Shown: one piece after another, positions 51,433 to 60,506 of the stretch
How the letters are laid out: every line of letters starts with the position of its first letter
Position numbering within the stretch: the stretch's first letter is position 1
Assembly (NCBI RefSeq): GCF_001613465.1
Contig: NZ_BDCK01000023.1
Span: 186,001 to 250,000, forward strand
DNA: 64,000 bases
Direction of reading: 5' to 3'
From: Nocardia niwae NBRC 108934 = DSM 45340
GTDB lineage: Bacteria > Actinomycetota > Actinomycetes > Mycobacteriales > Mycobacteriaceae
Notes under the pieces: generated by a model
Seen by the model: the letters and a program-made list of their open reading frames with translations, nothing else
What the model was told of the DNA's origin: nothing
The model's database searches: none
Program-made: the position numbers and the translations under genes

Positions 51433-54408
51433 TCATCCCTCCGAAACGAGCAATCCACGTATCCGCGCGGTCGCGGCTGCTTCGGTGCGGCTGGACACGC
51501 CGAGCTTGGCGAGGATTCGTGAGACGTGCACACCGGCGGTGTTGGCGCTGATGAACAACTCGGCCGCGATCTGACGGTTGCTCGCGCCCGTGGCCACCAG
51601 GCGCAGCACGTCGAGTTCACGCGGGGTCAGGCCGGAGGTGTTCGCCGGTCGGGCCGGGGCGGGCCGGTTCCCGGCTGCGGAGAGGTCGATCCCGGCGCGG
51701 TCGGCCAGCTGCCCGGCTTGCGCGGCGAGTGGCGCCGCCGCCAACTCGTCCGCGAGCTGGAGAACGGACCGCAGGGCGCTGCGCGCTGCCGCACGGTCAC
51801 CCGCGGCCAATTCCGCTTCGCCGGATTCGACCAGGCTGCGCGCCAGCTCGAATGGCCGACTCAGGGTTCGCCAGGAAGAAGCGGCCGCGGCCCAGTCGGC
51901 GGGACGGCCACTGCATACGGCGTGGCAGGAATTCCGGTATGCGGCATCGACCGCGGTGGTTACCGGCAGCCTTCCCGTCACCGAGTTGAGCACCAGTGGG
52001 GCGCAGCGGGTTCGGGCCACCGCATCGGCCAGCGCCCACGCCTCGTGATGGTGCGCGGTCAGATCGTCCGCGGTGAGCGTCGCCGCGCCGATCTCGGCGG
52101 CGCGCTGCGGATTGCCGGCCGCGTGCGCGATCTCGGTCTGCACCGTGTGCAGCTGGATCTGATATTGCCTGGCCCACTGGCGATTCCCGAGTAACGGTTG
52201 CGCTGTCGCCACGCTCGTCGCCGCGGCCTCGTTGTCCCCGCGCGCCAGCATGATGCGCGCATGACACAGCAGCAGCGCGGCGGTGCTCAACGGGGGCAAC
52301 TGCTCGGTGAGCGATTCGTCGATCAGCTCGAGCGCCTCGTTCCAGCGCCCCAGGGTGGTGAGCGCCTGCGCCCATTTGACCAGCAGAATCGGCGCGGCCT
52401 CGGCGAATCGGTAACTCTCGTGCGCGGCGCGCAACCCCTGCTGGATCGCCGCGATGGCTTCCTCGTCGGCGCCTGCCGAGACCAGCAGCGCCGTCTCCCA
52501 CAGCACCACGGTCAGCACTGCGCCCGGATCTCCCGCGGCCTTCGCGGCGGCATGTGCCTGCTCGAAATGGGTCATGGCAACGTCCGGACGGTCCGCGGTG
52601 GCCAGCCCGAGATAGGCGTGGGCACGTGCGGACAGCGACGCGGCGCTCCGGTCCCCGCCGAGGTCGCTCGAACGCCGTGTGTGCCCGGCTGACGAGCCCT
52701 CCGCACCGGCCGCCTCCTCGATCGCACCCGGCGGGCGGAGCGCCGTCGCCAGGACCGACGAGGTGTCGCGGGCGGGTGGGCCACCCAGTAACTGTTCGGC
52801 CACCTCGACGGCGGCACGCGCGTCGTTCTCGGCCGTCGCCGCCGCGCCGCTGAAAGCCCGCGCCGCGGCGAGTTCGGCGAGTACCTGGCCGCGTAACAGA
52901 GTCGGCCGGTCCGAAGGAAGACATGCCAGCGCCGCGAGCAGGTCGTCTTCGCCGCCGCCGCTGCTTTGATTGCGCAGTCCCGCGCGGTAGTAGTGCAGAC
53001 GGGCGGCACGCTCCGGGTCGGTCCCCGCGTCGATGGCGGCCAGCGCCTCGTCGGCCGCCGCGATCCCGCGCTCGACGACGCCGCCCCGATAGCATGCCGC
53101 CACGACCGCTTCCACGACCTCGATCCGCTCGGCGTGCACTCGGCTCGCCGCTTCCGCCACCCGATTCCACGATTCGAGCACTCGGTCGAGATGACGCACC
53201 TGAACGCGATGTGCCCCGATACTTTCCGCTTCCGCCGCCGCTTCCCACGCGGCCTCGAGCGCCGATGAGAATTCTCCGGCGGCATACGCGTGATAGGCCA
53301 ACTCGCCGGAGGGGCATTCGTCCGCATCACGTTCGCGGAGCGTGGTCAGCGCTCGAGAAACTCTGCCATGCAATCGTTTCCGCTCCACGGGCAATATGTC
53401 GGCGTAGACGGCGTCCCGGATGAGAACGTGCCGGAACGCGTAACCGGTGTCGTCGGTCACCAGCAGCTGCCGGTCGACCAGCAGCTGCAACGCTGTGGTC
53501 AGCGCCTCCTCGGCGAGGTCGGAGGCGGCCGCCAGCACGGTGTGCCGGACCGGTGACCCTGCCGCCGCCGCGAGCCGCAGCACCGATGCGGCCTGATGGG
53601 GCAGGTCCGACAGCGGACCGAGCAACAGCTCGGACAGCTCGGCGGGCGTGTGCTCGGGTGCGGGGCCGAGCGCCTCCACGAACAGCGGGACCCCTTTGCT
53701 GCGTTCGAAGACGCGCGCGATCGTCCCCGGTTTCGGTTCTGTCCCGCGCAGCGCGGCCAGCTGCCTGCCGACCTCGTGCTTGGTGAGCGGTTCCGTCGAG
53801 AGCAGCCGGACACTCGGGTCCCGGCGCAGGCCGGTGACCAGTTTGCGCAACGGCCCGGAACCGGCGGGCCGGTAAGTGCCGATTAGGAACAGATCCGGTT
53901 CGGCGATGTTGGCTACCAGGAAGGCGAGCAAGTCCAGGCTGGCGTCGTCGGCCCAGTGCAGATCCTCCAGCACCACCACCAGCGGCTCGGTCATCGAGAA
54001 GTGTTCCAGCACGGTCAGTATCTCGCCGAACAACCGGATCCTGTCGGTCCCGGCCTCCGCCGCGCCGGCCCGCGCCGCCAGTTCGGGAAGCCACCGCGCC
54101 AGCGCCGGTCGCGCCGGAAGCAGCGCGACGAGCGCCTCCACGCCCTTGTCGCGCAGCAGTGCGCGCGTGACCGCGATGAACGGAGCGAACGGAACACCCT
54201 TCGCACCGAATTCCGGGCACCGTCCCGACATCACCGCCGTGCGAGCATCGAGCCGCGTCCCGAACTCCGCCACCAACCGCGACTTGCCGATACCCGCTTC
54301 ACCCCCGAGCAGCACGGTATGCACCGCCGGATTTCGATAGGCGTCGTGCAACGCCGCGAGTTCGGCGGCCCGCCCGACGAAGGCGCCGCTTACCGGAAGG
54401 CTGACCAC
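51433..54408 (-). CDS. LAL-type LuxR regulator (ATPase plus LuxR HTH)
   Basis: A 991-residue regulator of the MalT/LAL group. After a short start (GAFVGRAAELAAL) comes an AAA-type ATPase with Walker A GGEAGIGKS (35-43) and Walker B LVVVLEDLHWADD (about 145-157), then a long helical-repeat region. The C-terminal LuxR HTH is LTPRELDVLRLVATGASNRQIAAEL...HVSRILAKLGV (about 925-985). The start is uncertain: GTG 54408 fits the conserved N-terminus, but the frame is open to 54768. It is divergent from the epoxide hydrolase, a possible target. Confidence 0.85.
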   Translation of the reverse strand: MVSLPVSGAFVGRAAELAALHDAYRNPAVHTVLLGGEAGIGKSRLVAEFGTRLDARTAVMSGRCPEFGAKGVPFAPFIAVTRALLRDKGVEALVALLPARPALARWLPELAARAGAAEAGTDRIRLFGEILTVLEHFSMTEPLVVVLEDLHWADDASLDLLAFLVANIAEPDLFLIGTYRPAGSGPLRKLVTGLRRDPSVRLLSTEPLTKHEVGRQLAALRGTEPKPGTIARVFERSKGVPLFVEALGPAPEHTPAELSELLLGPLSDLPHQAASVLRLAAAAGSPVRHTVLAAASDLAEEALTTALQLLVDRQLLVTDDTGYAFRHVLIRDAVYADILPVERKRLHGRVSRALTTLRERDADECPSGELAYHAYAAGEFSSALEAAWEAAAEAESIGAHRVQVRHLDRVLESWNRVAEAASRVHAERIEVVEAVVAACYRGGVVERGIAAADEALAAIDAGTDPERAARLHYYRAGLRNQSSGGGEDDLLAALACLPSDRPTLLRGQVLAELAAARAFSGAAATAENDARAAVEVAEQLLGGPPARDTSSVLATALRPPGAIEEAAGAEGSSAGHTRRSSDLGGDRSAASLSARAHAYLGLATADRPDVAMTHFEQAHAAAKAAGDPGAVLTVVLWETALLVSAGADEEAIAAIQQGLRAAHESYRFAEAAPILLVKWAQALTTLGRWNEALELIDESLTEQLPPLSTAALLLCHARIMLARGDNEAAATSVATAQPLLGNRQWARQYQIQLHTVQTEIAHAAGNPQRAAEIGAATLTADDLTAHHHEAWALADAVARTRCAPLVLNSVTGRLPVTTAVDAAYRNSCHAVCSGRPADWAAAASSWRTLSRPFELARSLVESGEAELAAGDRAAARSALRSVLQLADELAAAPLAAQAGQLADRAGIDLSAAGNRPAPARPANTSGLTPRELDVLRLVATGASNRQIAAELFISANTAGVHVSRILAKLGVSSRTEAAATARIRGLLVSEG

Positions 54409-54658
54409 CGCGCGATCATGCCCGTCCCGCGCACTCGACGCCAACCGCTGAATCCGAGCCGGAGCCGGATGAGTGCCGCCATCAGCGCTTCCGGCAAGAG
54501 CCCGGCCGCCCGTTGAAGTCCGCGAGTGGCACACCAGCGTGAGGTCTTCTCGGCCGATGCCGCGGTGGTGTGCCACTCGTGAACGCGGGCGGTGGGAGGC
54601 GTGAGGCGGGGGAAATAGCGAATTTGCGTGATTCGGGGGGCGCCTGTTTACGCGAAGT

Positions 54659-55825
54659 ATGAGTGGCATGACGAACAGCGAGATCCGTCCCTTTCGTATC
54701 GACATTTCGCAGGCCGAGCTGGAGGAGCTTCGGCTGCGCTTGGCTCGCACGCGCTGGATCGATGACATGACCGGCGCCGGGTGGGAACGTGGTGTGCCGA
54801 CCGCCTACTTGAAGGAGTTGGCCGGGTACTGGGCCGACAAGTTCGACTGGCGCGCGGTCGAGGCGGAGCTGAACGCCTACCCGCAGTTCACCACAACCAT
54901 CGCCGGACAGAATGTGCACCTCCTGCATGTGCGTTCGGCTCAGGAGGACGCCACCCCGTTGTTGCTGCTGCACGGCTGGCCCAGCTCGGTGGCCGACTTC
55001 CGCGACGTGATCGGCCCCCTCACCGACCCGGCCGCGCACGGCGCACCGGACGCGCCCGCCTTCCATCTGGTCATCCCGTCGCTGCCCGGCCACGGTTTCT
55101 CCGGGCCGCTTACCGAGGCGGGGTGGAACGACGGCCGGATCGCGGCGGCGCTCGCCGAGCTCATGGCCCGCCTCGGCTACGACCGCTACGGCGTGCAGGG
55201 CGGCGACCATGGAGCGTTCATCGCCCCGGCGCTGGCGCGGATCGATACCGGCCACGTGATCGGCGTGCACGTGAACGCGCTGGTCACCTTCCCGACCGGC
55301 GACCCAGCAGATATGGCCGCCCTCACCGACGCGGAGAAGGCGCGCCTGGCCGGGATGAAGAAGTTCCAGGACGACGGCTCGGCGTACATGAATCTGAAGG
55401 GCTCACGCCCGAACACCATCGCCCAGTTGCTCGCCGATTCCCCGGCCGGCCAGCTCGGCTGGATCGTCGAGAAGTACAAGGAGTGGACCGACCAGTCCCA
55501 CGACCTGCCCGAACAGGCCGTCGACCTGGATCGCCTGCTCACGACGGTGAGCATCTACTGGTTCACCGACACCGCCCGCAGCGTCGCGAACCTGTACTAC
55601 GAACGCTTCCACGACGCCACCATGTTCGCCCCGAAACCGAAGGGCACCGTGCCGACCGGCGTCGCGGTCTTCAAGGACGGCGACTACGCCATCCGCCGCT
55701 TCGCCGAACGCGCCCACAACATCACCCACTGGTCGGAGTTCTACTCCGGCGGTCATTTCCCCGCATTGGAGGCCCCGGACCTGCTGATCGGCGACATCCG
55801 CGAGTTCTTCCGGTCGCTGGGCTGA
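54659..55825 (+). CDS. Epoxide hydrolase, EHN-domain type
   Basis: A 388-residue alpha/beta-hydrolase with an epoxide-hydrolase N-terminal domain (EIRPFRIDISQAELEELRLR, about 8-110). The core shows HGWPSS (oxyanion hole), nucleophile Asp in YGVQGGDHGAFIAP, the cap tyrosine region, and the catalytic His in FYSGGHFPALEAPD. All triad elements are visible. Start at ATG 54659; an ATG three codons later (MTNSEI) is equally possible. It may act on steroid, terpene or xenobiotic epoxides. Confidence 0.9.
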   Translation: MSGMTNSEIRPFRIDISQAELEELRLRLARTRWIDDMTGAGWERGVPTAYLKELAGYWADKFDWRAVEAELNAYPQFTTTIAGQNVHLLHVRSAQEDATPLLLLHGWPSSVADFRDVIGPLTDPAAHGAPDAPAFHLVIPSLPGHGFSGPLTEAGWNDGRIAAALAELMARLGYDRYGVQGGDHGAFIAPALARIDTGHVIGVHVNALVTFPTGDPADMAALTDAEKARLAGMKKFQDDGSAYMNLKGSRPNTIAQLLADSPAGQLGWIVEKYKEWTDQSHDLPEQAVDLDRLLTTVSIYWFTDTARSVANLYYERFHDATMFAPKPKGTVPTGVAVFKDGDYAIRRFAERAHNITHWSEFYSGGHFPALEAPDLLIGDIREFFRSLG

Positions 55826-55929
55826 TTCGGTGGAGTCGTCAGGCAGGCGGTCGTCACCGCCTGCCCAACGCCATGCCACGGCCGCTGATGCTCGTTGGCG
55901 GCCCACCATGCAGAGATAACGTCGAGCAG

Positions 55930-56377
55930 GTGAACCGCGCTCAGTGGACTATCCACGGCGAGCGTCTAGTGGACGATAACCGCCACATCCGATTATCGAC
56001 CGTGGATGTGGAGCTACCCGACGGAGTCGAGTTCACGCAATACGTTGCGCGTATGCCGCGATGCGCAATGACGTTGGTGCTGAACGACAAGCGAGAGGCG
56101 CTGCTGATGTACCGGCATCGCTTAATCATCGACCGCTGGGTGTGGGAACTTCCCCGCGGTTACGTCGACGGTGCGGAGGATAGCGACCGCAGCAGCACCC
56201 GAGGTCGAAGAAGAGACCGGTTGGCGTCAGAGCACGACGGAGCATCTGGTCACGTATCAACCGGCCATCGGCACGCTGGATCAACCACAGGAGATCTACC
56301 TCGCGCGTGGGGCGCGCTCGACCCACATGAACAACTGTGCCTGCTGGGCTGGCCGCCGTTGGGCTGGCCTGCGGTAG
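55930..56377 (+). pseudogene. Nudix hydrolase gene with frameshift
   Basis: The front part (frame from 55930: VNRAQWTIHGERLVDD; TLVLNDKREALLMYRHRLI; WVWELPRGYVDGAED) is a Nudix N-terminus. The rest of the Nudix box, PEVEEETGW, is in the next frame from about 56180. The shift falls between GYVDGAED and the EEETG core, inside the catalytic loop, so no intact Nudix protein can be made. The downstream part (EHLVTYQPAIGTLDQPQEIY) continues in the second frame and then degrades. Confidence 0.65.
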
Positions 56378-56424
56378 ATCCGAGAGACGGCCCGGAATTC
56401 GGCCCCGGCGATGCGCACGCCCTC

Positions 56425-56574
56425 ATGCAGGTTCATCTCGACTGCGACGCGGACGAATGCTCGTGGAAATGCGCGGCGGTGGAGACCTTACGGACCACCG
56501 GTCGCATGCGGCCGAGCAAGTACCCGCGCCGCCCGCATCCCTCCCGCCCGCACAGCAGCGAAGCGCTGCCGTAG
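56425..56574 (+). CDS. Possible 49-residue Cys-containing small protein
   Basis: A short frame, MQVHLDCDADECSWKCAAVE then TLRTTGRMRPSKYPRR, with three Cys in a C-x4-C-x3-C pattern. Similar short proteins with an HxxCDxxxC...GRMRP pattern seem familiar from actinomycetes, but I cannot name the family. There is no clear ribosome site. It may belong to the decayed region that runs from 55830 to 56840, in which I see nothing else supportable. Confidence 0.35.
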   Translation: MQVHLDCDADECSWKCAAVETLRTTGRMRPSKYPRRPHPSRPHSSEALP

Positions 56575-56840
56575 GGCGTGTCTCACCGGCCAGACCGGCC
56601 CGCTGCGGTTGTACCCGTACGACGACGCCGCCCCGGTGATCTACGGCAACGACCGATTCGTCCAGTGCCCGGATCACTGCAATGCCGACGCACCGATGGA
56701 AAGGGGACCCGCGACGACTTCCTGGACGTCGCCCAGCGCGGCGGTGTGCTGTCGCGCGATGCAGCTGGCAGTTTCGTGCGTTGAAGGCCGCGTCGAAGCT
56801 GCCCGCGCTGCTGGTCCCGGTTCGGTTGTCCGGTCCGAAC

Positions 56841-57314
56841 CTAACCGCCGGAGACGATGGCGGCGAGGTTGGCGAGTTCGTTCTCCCGACCCTGGGTGAG
56901 GCGTTGAGTCCAGACGTCGTCATGCATAGCGTCGGCGGTCATGACCACGCGGACGCCCGCGTCGGTCGGCTCGAGCTCGACGGTGGTGAGGAATTCGTAC
57001 GGCTCGACGCCGGGGATGAAGTCGGCCAGGGAGGTGTAGGCGAGCCGGTCGGGGCCGTCGATCGCGGTGAACGTCTTGCGGGACTCGGTCGACAGTGGCA
57101 TGCCCGCGGATCGCATGAATTCGATCTGCTCGGGGGCGGTCGCGGTCATCGTGTAGACCAGTTCGCCGCCCGGGCGCAGGTCGAGCTGGTCGACGTGGAC
57201 GGTGAAACCGTCGGGCGCCCACCACTTCTCGATGCCCGCCGGGGTGGTCCACAGTTCCCAGATCACCTGGGCGGTGGCGGGGTAGTCGCGTTCGATGCGG
57301 ATCTGCTCGGACAT
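56841..57314 (-). CDS. AHSA1-type SRPBCC-domain protein
   Basis: A 157-residue START/SRPBCC fold of the AHSA1 (activator of Hsp90 ATPase-like) group: start IRIERDYPATAQVIWELWTT, PAGIEKWWAPDGFTVHVDQ, then GRENELANLAAIV near the end. These proteins have a hydrophobic ligand cavity. It is divergent from an ArsR regulator that carries its own AHSA1 domain, with an 18-bp perfect palindrome between them. The start is the ATG of MSEQIRIE. Confidence 0.85.
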   Translation of the reverse strand: MSEQIRIERDYPATAQVIWELWTTPAGIEKWWAPDGFTVHVDQLDLRPGGELVYTMTATAPEQIEFMRSAGMPLSTESRKTFTAIDGPDRLAYTSLADFIPGVEPYEFLTTVELEPTDAGVRVVMTADAMHDDVWTQRLTQGRENELANLAAIVSGG

Positions 57315-57335
57315 GTCGTGCTCCTGGGTCAGAAG

Positions 57336-57353
57336 TATTCCTTGAAAGGAATA
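57336..57353. promoter_or_regulatory. ArsR operator candidate TATTCCTT-GA-AAGGAATA
   Basis: A perfect inverted repeat with 8-bp arms and a 2-bp spacer in the 63-bp gap between the divergent AHSA1 and ArsR-AHSA1 genes. It is positioned to control both promoters. AT-rich against a GC-rich background. Confidence 0.65.
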
Positions 57354-57377
57354 TATCTGAGGAGGCATGCTTGGTCA

Positions 57378-58142
57378 ATGGACCCCGCACTGTTCGCCGC
57401 TCTGGCCGAACCGAACCGCATGCGGATCGTGGAGTTGCTGAACGCCGCTCCGCGTCCGGTCGGCGAGATCGCTACCGCACTCGACCTGAGACAACCGCAG
57501 ACGACCAAACATCTCCAGGCGCTCGTGCGCGCGGGCCTGGTGGTAATGGAACCGCTCGGGCAGCGCCGCATCTACGCCCTGCGCCGGGGTCCGCTGCGCG
57601 AGCTGCGACAGTGGCTGGCGGGATTCGAGGTCGACCATCCCTCGGAGTCGGTGCTCGCGGAATACCGGGTGGCAATCGCCGCCGAGCCGTTGTCGGCCCA
57701 CGAATTCCATCGGACGCTGTCGGCGCCGCCGGCGACCGTGTGGGAGTGGTGGACCTCGCCCGATCTGGCGCGCCGGTGGTGGCACCCAGCGCATTTCGAG
57801 GTCGCCGACTGCGTCCTGCGGCCGGTCAGCGGGGGCGCCCTGTCGATCGTGCTCCGAGAGGGCGACGGTGCGCTGTACTCCAGCGCCGGGCACTACCTCG
57901 AAGTCGTTCCACCCGAACGGCTCCGGTTCGAGTTGTCGCCGCTGGACGGCAACGGGACCCCGTTGTTCCGGGCCGAACATCTCCTCGAGTTGACCAGCGT
58001 CACCGGCGGCACCCGCGTCGACCTACAGGTCGACGTGTCCGACCCGATCCCGGGCGCGGAACCGGCCATGGCCGGCATCCGCTTCGGCTGGAATCAGCTG
58101 CTGGACACCCTCGCTCAGGTCATCAACTCGGCCACAAGCTGA
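57378..58142 (+). CDS. ArsR-family regulator fused to an AHSA1/SRPBCC domain
   Basis: A 254-residue fusion: an ArsR winged HTH (1-95; MDPALFAALAEPNRMRIVELL, PVGEIATALDLRQPQTTKHLQ) with no metal-site cysteines, followed by an SRPBCC domain (about 105-250; HEFHRTLSAPPATVWEWWTSP, LARRWWHPAHFEVAD). The second domain probably binds the ligand that controls DNA binding. The neighbouring gene encodes a stand-alone paralogue of that domain. The 16 bp around its stop codon are duplicated in tandem. Confidence 0.88.
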   Translation: MDPALFAALAEPNRMRIVELLNAAPRPVGEIATALDLRQPQTTKHLQALVRAGLVVMEPLGQRRIYALRRGPLRELRQWLAGFEVDHPSESVLAEYRVAIAAEPLSAHEFHRTLSAPPATVWEWWTSPDLARRWWHPAHFEVADCVLRPVSGGALSIVLREGDGALYSSAGHYLEVVPPERLRFELSPLDGNGTPLFRAEHLLELTSVTGGTRVDLQVDVSDPIPGAEPAMAGIRFGWNQLLDTLAQVINSATS

Positions 58143-58165
58143 TTCGGCTACAAGCTGATTCGGCT
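58134..58165. repeat. Perfect 16-bp tandem duplication
   Basis: ACAAGCTGATTCGGCT occurs twice without a gap (58134-58149 and 58150-58165). The first copy contains the stop codon of the ArsR fusion gene; the second runs into the degenerate end of the SDR pseudogene. It looks like a recent slippage event. Confidence 0.8.
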
Positions 58166-58784
58166 ACCGAGTGGTCGGTGCCCGCGGTGATGCACATGTT
58201 GTCCGCACGCCGACCGGTAGCGTGTGGTGTTTTCCCGAGGCACTCGGGTCCCGGTGATCGGGTAATCGGTGTAGGTCGCGGTCCCTGCTGTGAACGTCAT
58301 GCCTACTGCCCTCTGGACAAGGGACGACCGTGCCGACGCCACGCTCCACGAATTCCAGCGCTAGGTTCTCGCTGCCTCCGCGCAAGGAATCGAGACCGTG
58401 GGCCGGTGAGCGGTCCTGCTCGGTGGCCACACGGCCGGGAGCGAGCAGGGCCAGAGCGGAGGCGAGCACGAACGGCCGGTGCGAACCCGCGAGAACGTCG
58501 CCGATGGCCCGCACGGCGTTGCGCTCGGTCCGGTTGGTCTCGGTGGGATTCGCGAAGTCGTGCGTGTTGGCGAGATGAACGACGGCGTCGGCCTCCGTGG
58601 CGCTGGTGCGGATGCTGTCGAGATCGTCGAGGTCGCCGCGCCGCGCCCGGGCTCCTTTCCGCTCCAGCGCCGCGGCCGAGTCGCTCGAACGGGCGAGTCC
58701 GGTGACCTCGTGACCGGCCTCCAGCAACTGGTCGACCACGGCCGAACCGATCCATCCGGTCGCTCCGGTGACGAATACATGCAT
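58164..58784 (-). pseudogene. Extended SDR (NAD-dependent epimerase) lacking its C-terminal half
   Basis: The first 150 codons are a good extended SDR: MHVFVTGATGWIGSAVVDQLL, RRGDLDDLDSIRTSATEAD, AVVHLANTHDFANPTETNRT and NLALEFVERGVGTV. Homologues continue with about 140 residues, including SVRFAPTVHG and the substrate domain. Here the sequence changes at about 58331 to unrelated His/Arg/Ser-rich codons and stops. The YxxxK is also not evident. It is most likely a deletion product. Confidence 0.65.
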
Positions 58785-58898
58785 GTCGATACGCCTTTGT
58801 GGAGGTCCGCGACCGATCGCGCGGATCAGCTTCTGCGGCGGTCCGATCCGACCGCCGGTGTTTTCTGTGGGGCGGGTGACCGTGCGTCCTCTGTGCGA

Positions 58899-60431
58899 TC
58901 AGCGCGGACGACCGACGGCGACCGGCACTCTCCGCCCGGACAGCAGCGACTGCAGCACGACCAGCCCGCCGAGGACGAGCACGGTCACACCGATCGCCCG
59001 CAGCCCCATCTGCGCGCCCGAGACGAACGCGTCGACGACCTCGTCGCCGCGGTCGGGTGCGGTCGCGGCGAGCGCCTGGGCCATGGTGTGCGGATCGTGG
59101 TCGGCGCGGATGTCCGGAGGCAGCGCGGCGACGAACCGTGCGGTGAGCACCGTGCCGATGACCGCGATACCCAAGGCGCTGCCGAATTCGCGCGTGATGG
59201 CCTGCAATCCGGCTCCGACTCCGGCCTGCTCCGGCGGTAGCGAACCGGCGATGGCGCCGGACAACGTCGGAAGCGCCAGCGTCACGCCGACTCCGGTCAC
59301 GACCAGCCACGCGGCGTAGACGAGGTAGGGCGTCCGCGCGTCACCGGTGGACAGCCCGAGCAATCCGCAGCCGACGAACCCGAACGCGAGAGCGGTGGTG
59401 GCGTCGAGGCCGATACGCTGCGACAGGCGTCCGACGTGTCGTGCGCCGAGGATGATCGGCACGGTCAGCGGGACAATCCCCAGTCCGGTTCGCAGAACGC
59501 CGAATCCCTTGCCGTACTGGAGGAACGACGCGTTGACATAGAACAGCGCGAACATGCCGAAGAAGACCGTCGTCATGCCGAGGCAGGCGCTGCGCAGGCC
59601 GGGCACGCGGAACAACCGTGGATCGAGCAGGGGGTGCTCGACCTTCAGTTCGACGATCGTCCACACGGTGAACAGTACTGCGGCGCAAGCGAACCCGGCG
59701 ATGACGACCACGCTGTCCCAGCCCGCCTCCGGCCCTTGGACGATGCCGAGCAGCAGCGCGACCGACGCACCGACGAGCAGCACCGCGCCGAGCGGATCGA
59801 GGCGGCGATCATGGCGCGCCGACACCGGCGCGATACGTCCCACGAGTGCGGCGAGAACCAGCGAGATCGGCACGGCGGCGGCGAACAACCACCGCCACGA
59901 GCCGCCCGACAGGATCGACCCGCCGCCGACGTTGCCGACGACTCCGCCGATGCCGGTCATCGACGCCCAGGTGGCGATCGTCGCGCCCTTGCGTTCGGCA
60001 GGTACGGCGTGCAGCAGGACCGACAGCGTGTTGGGCAGCACGGCGGCGGCGCCGACACCCGTGATCGCACGGCCCGCCAGAAGCAGGGCCACACCGGGTG
60101 CCGTCGCCGAGATCAGCGCGCCCACCGCGAACAGCACCAGACCCGTGAGCAGCACTCCCTTGCGCCCGAAGCGGTCCCCGGCGGCTCCACCGGGGATGAC
60201 GAGGCAGGCGAACACGATCACGTAGGTGTCGACGATCCACACCAGCGCCGACGCGGACGGATGCAGCGTGCTCGAGGCGAGCATCGGGACGGCGAGGTTG
60301 ATCGCGGCGACCATCCCGACGACGAGCACCACACAGGCGCACATGATCGCGAGCAGACCACGCTGTGCGGCAGGACGGGACGGGGCTCGCGCCGACGCGG
60401 CGCGATCCTGGAGCATGACATTGAACGGCAT
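58899..60431 (-). CDS. MFS multidrug efflux transporter, DHA2 (14-helix) type
   Basis: A 510-residue major-facilitator protein with about 14 hydrophobic segments. It has motif A (GGAAGDRFGRKGVLLTG), the DHA2 motif C-like LPNTLSVLL in helix 5 and the long gap between halves (LKVEHPLLDPRLF) typical of this family. It would export drugs or dyes by proton antiport. ATG 60431 is chosen because the upstream extension is not membrane-like. It is divergent from a LysR gene with a dyad between them. Confidence 0.88.
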   Translation of the reverse strand: MPFNVMLQDRAASARAPSRPAAQRGLLAIMCACVVLVVGMVAAINLAVPMLASSTLHPSASALVWIVDTYVIVFACLVIPGGAAGDRFGRKGVLLTGLVLFAVGALISATAPGVALLLAGRAITGVGAAAVLPNTLSVLLHAVPAERKGATIATWASMTGIGGVVGNVGGGSILSGGSWRWLFAAAVPISLVLAALVGRIAPVSARHDRRLDPLGAVLLVGASVALLLGIVQGPEAGWDSVVVIAGFACAAVLFTVWTIVELKVEHPLLDPRLFRVPGLRSACLGMTTVFFGMFALFYVNASFLQYGKGFGVLRTGLGIVPLTVPIILGARHVGRLSQRIGLDATTALAFGFVGCGLLGLSTGDARTPYLVYAAWLVVTGVGVTLALPTLSGAIAGSLPPEQAGVGAGLQAITREFGSALGIAVIGTVLTARFVAALPPDIRADHDPHTMAQALAATAPDRGDEVVDAFVSGAQMGLRAIGVTVLVLGGLVVLQSLLSGRRVPVAVGRPR

Positions 60432-60467
60432 GTCCCCGACGGTAGGGATCTCGATGAACTTCGTGCC

Positions 60468-60495
60468 ACGCAAATTCGACAATAGATACTTGCGT
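60468..60495. promoter_or_regulatory. LysR operator candidate ACGCAA-N16-TTGCGT
   Basis: Perfect 6-bp arms with a 16-bp spacer in the 75-bp gap between the divergent MFS and LysR genes, ending 11 bp before the LysR start. It is a likely binding site for that regulator. Confidence 0.5.
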
Positions 60496-60506
60496 AGAAT
60501 GCAACT

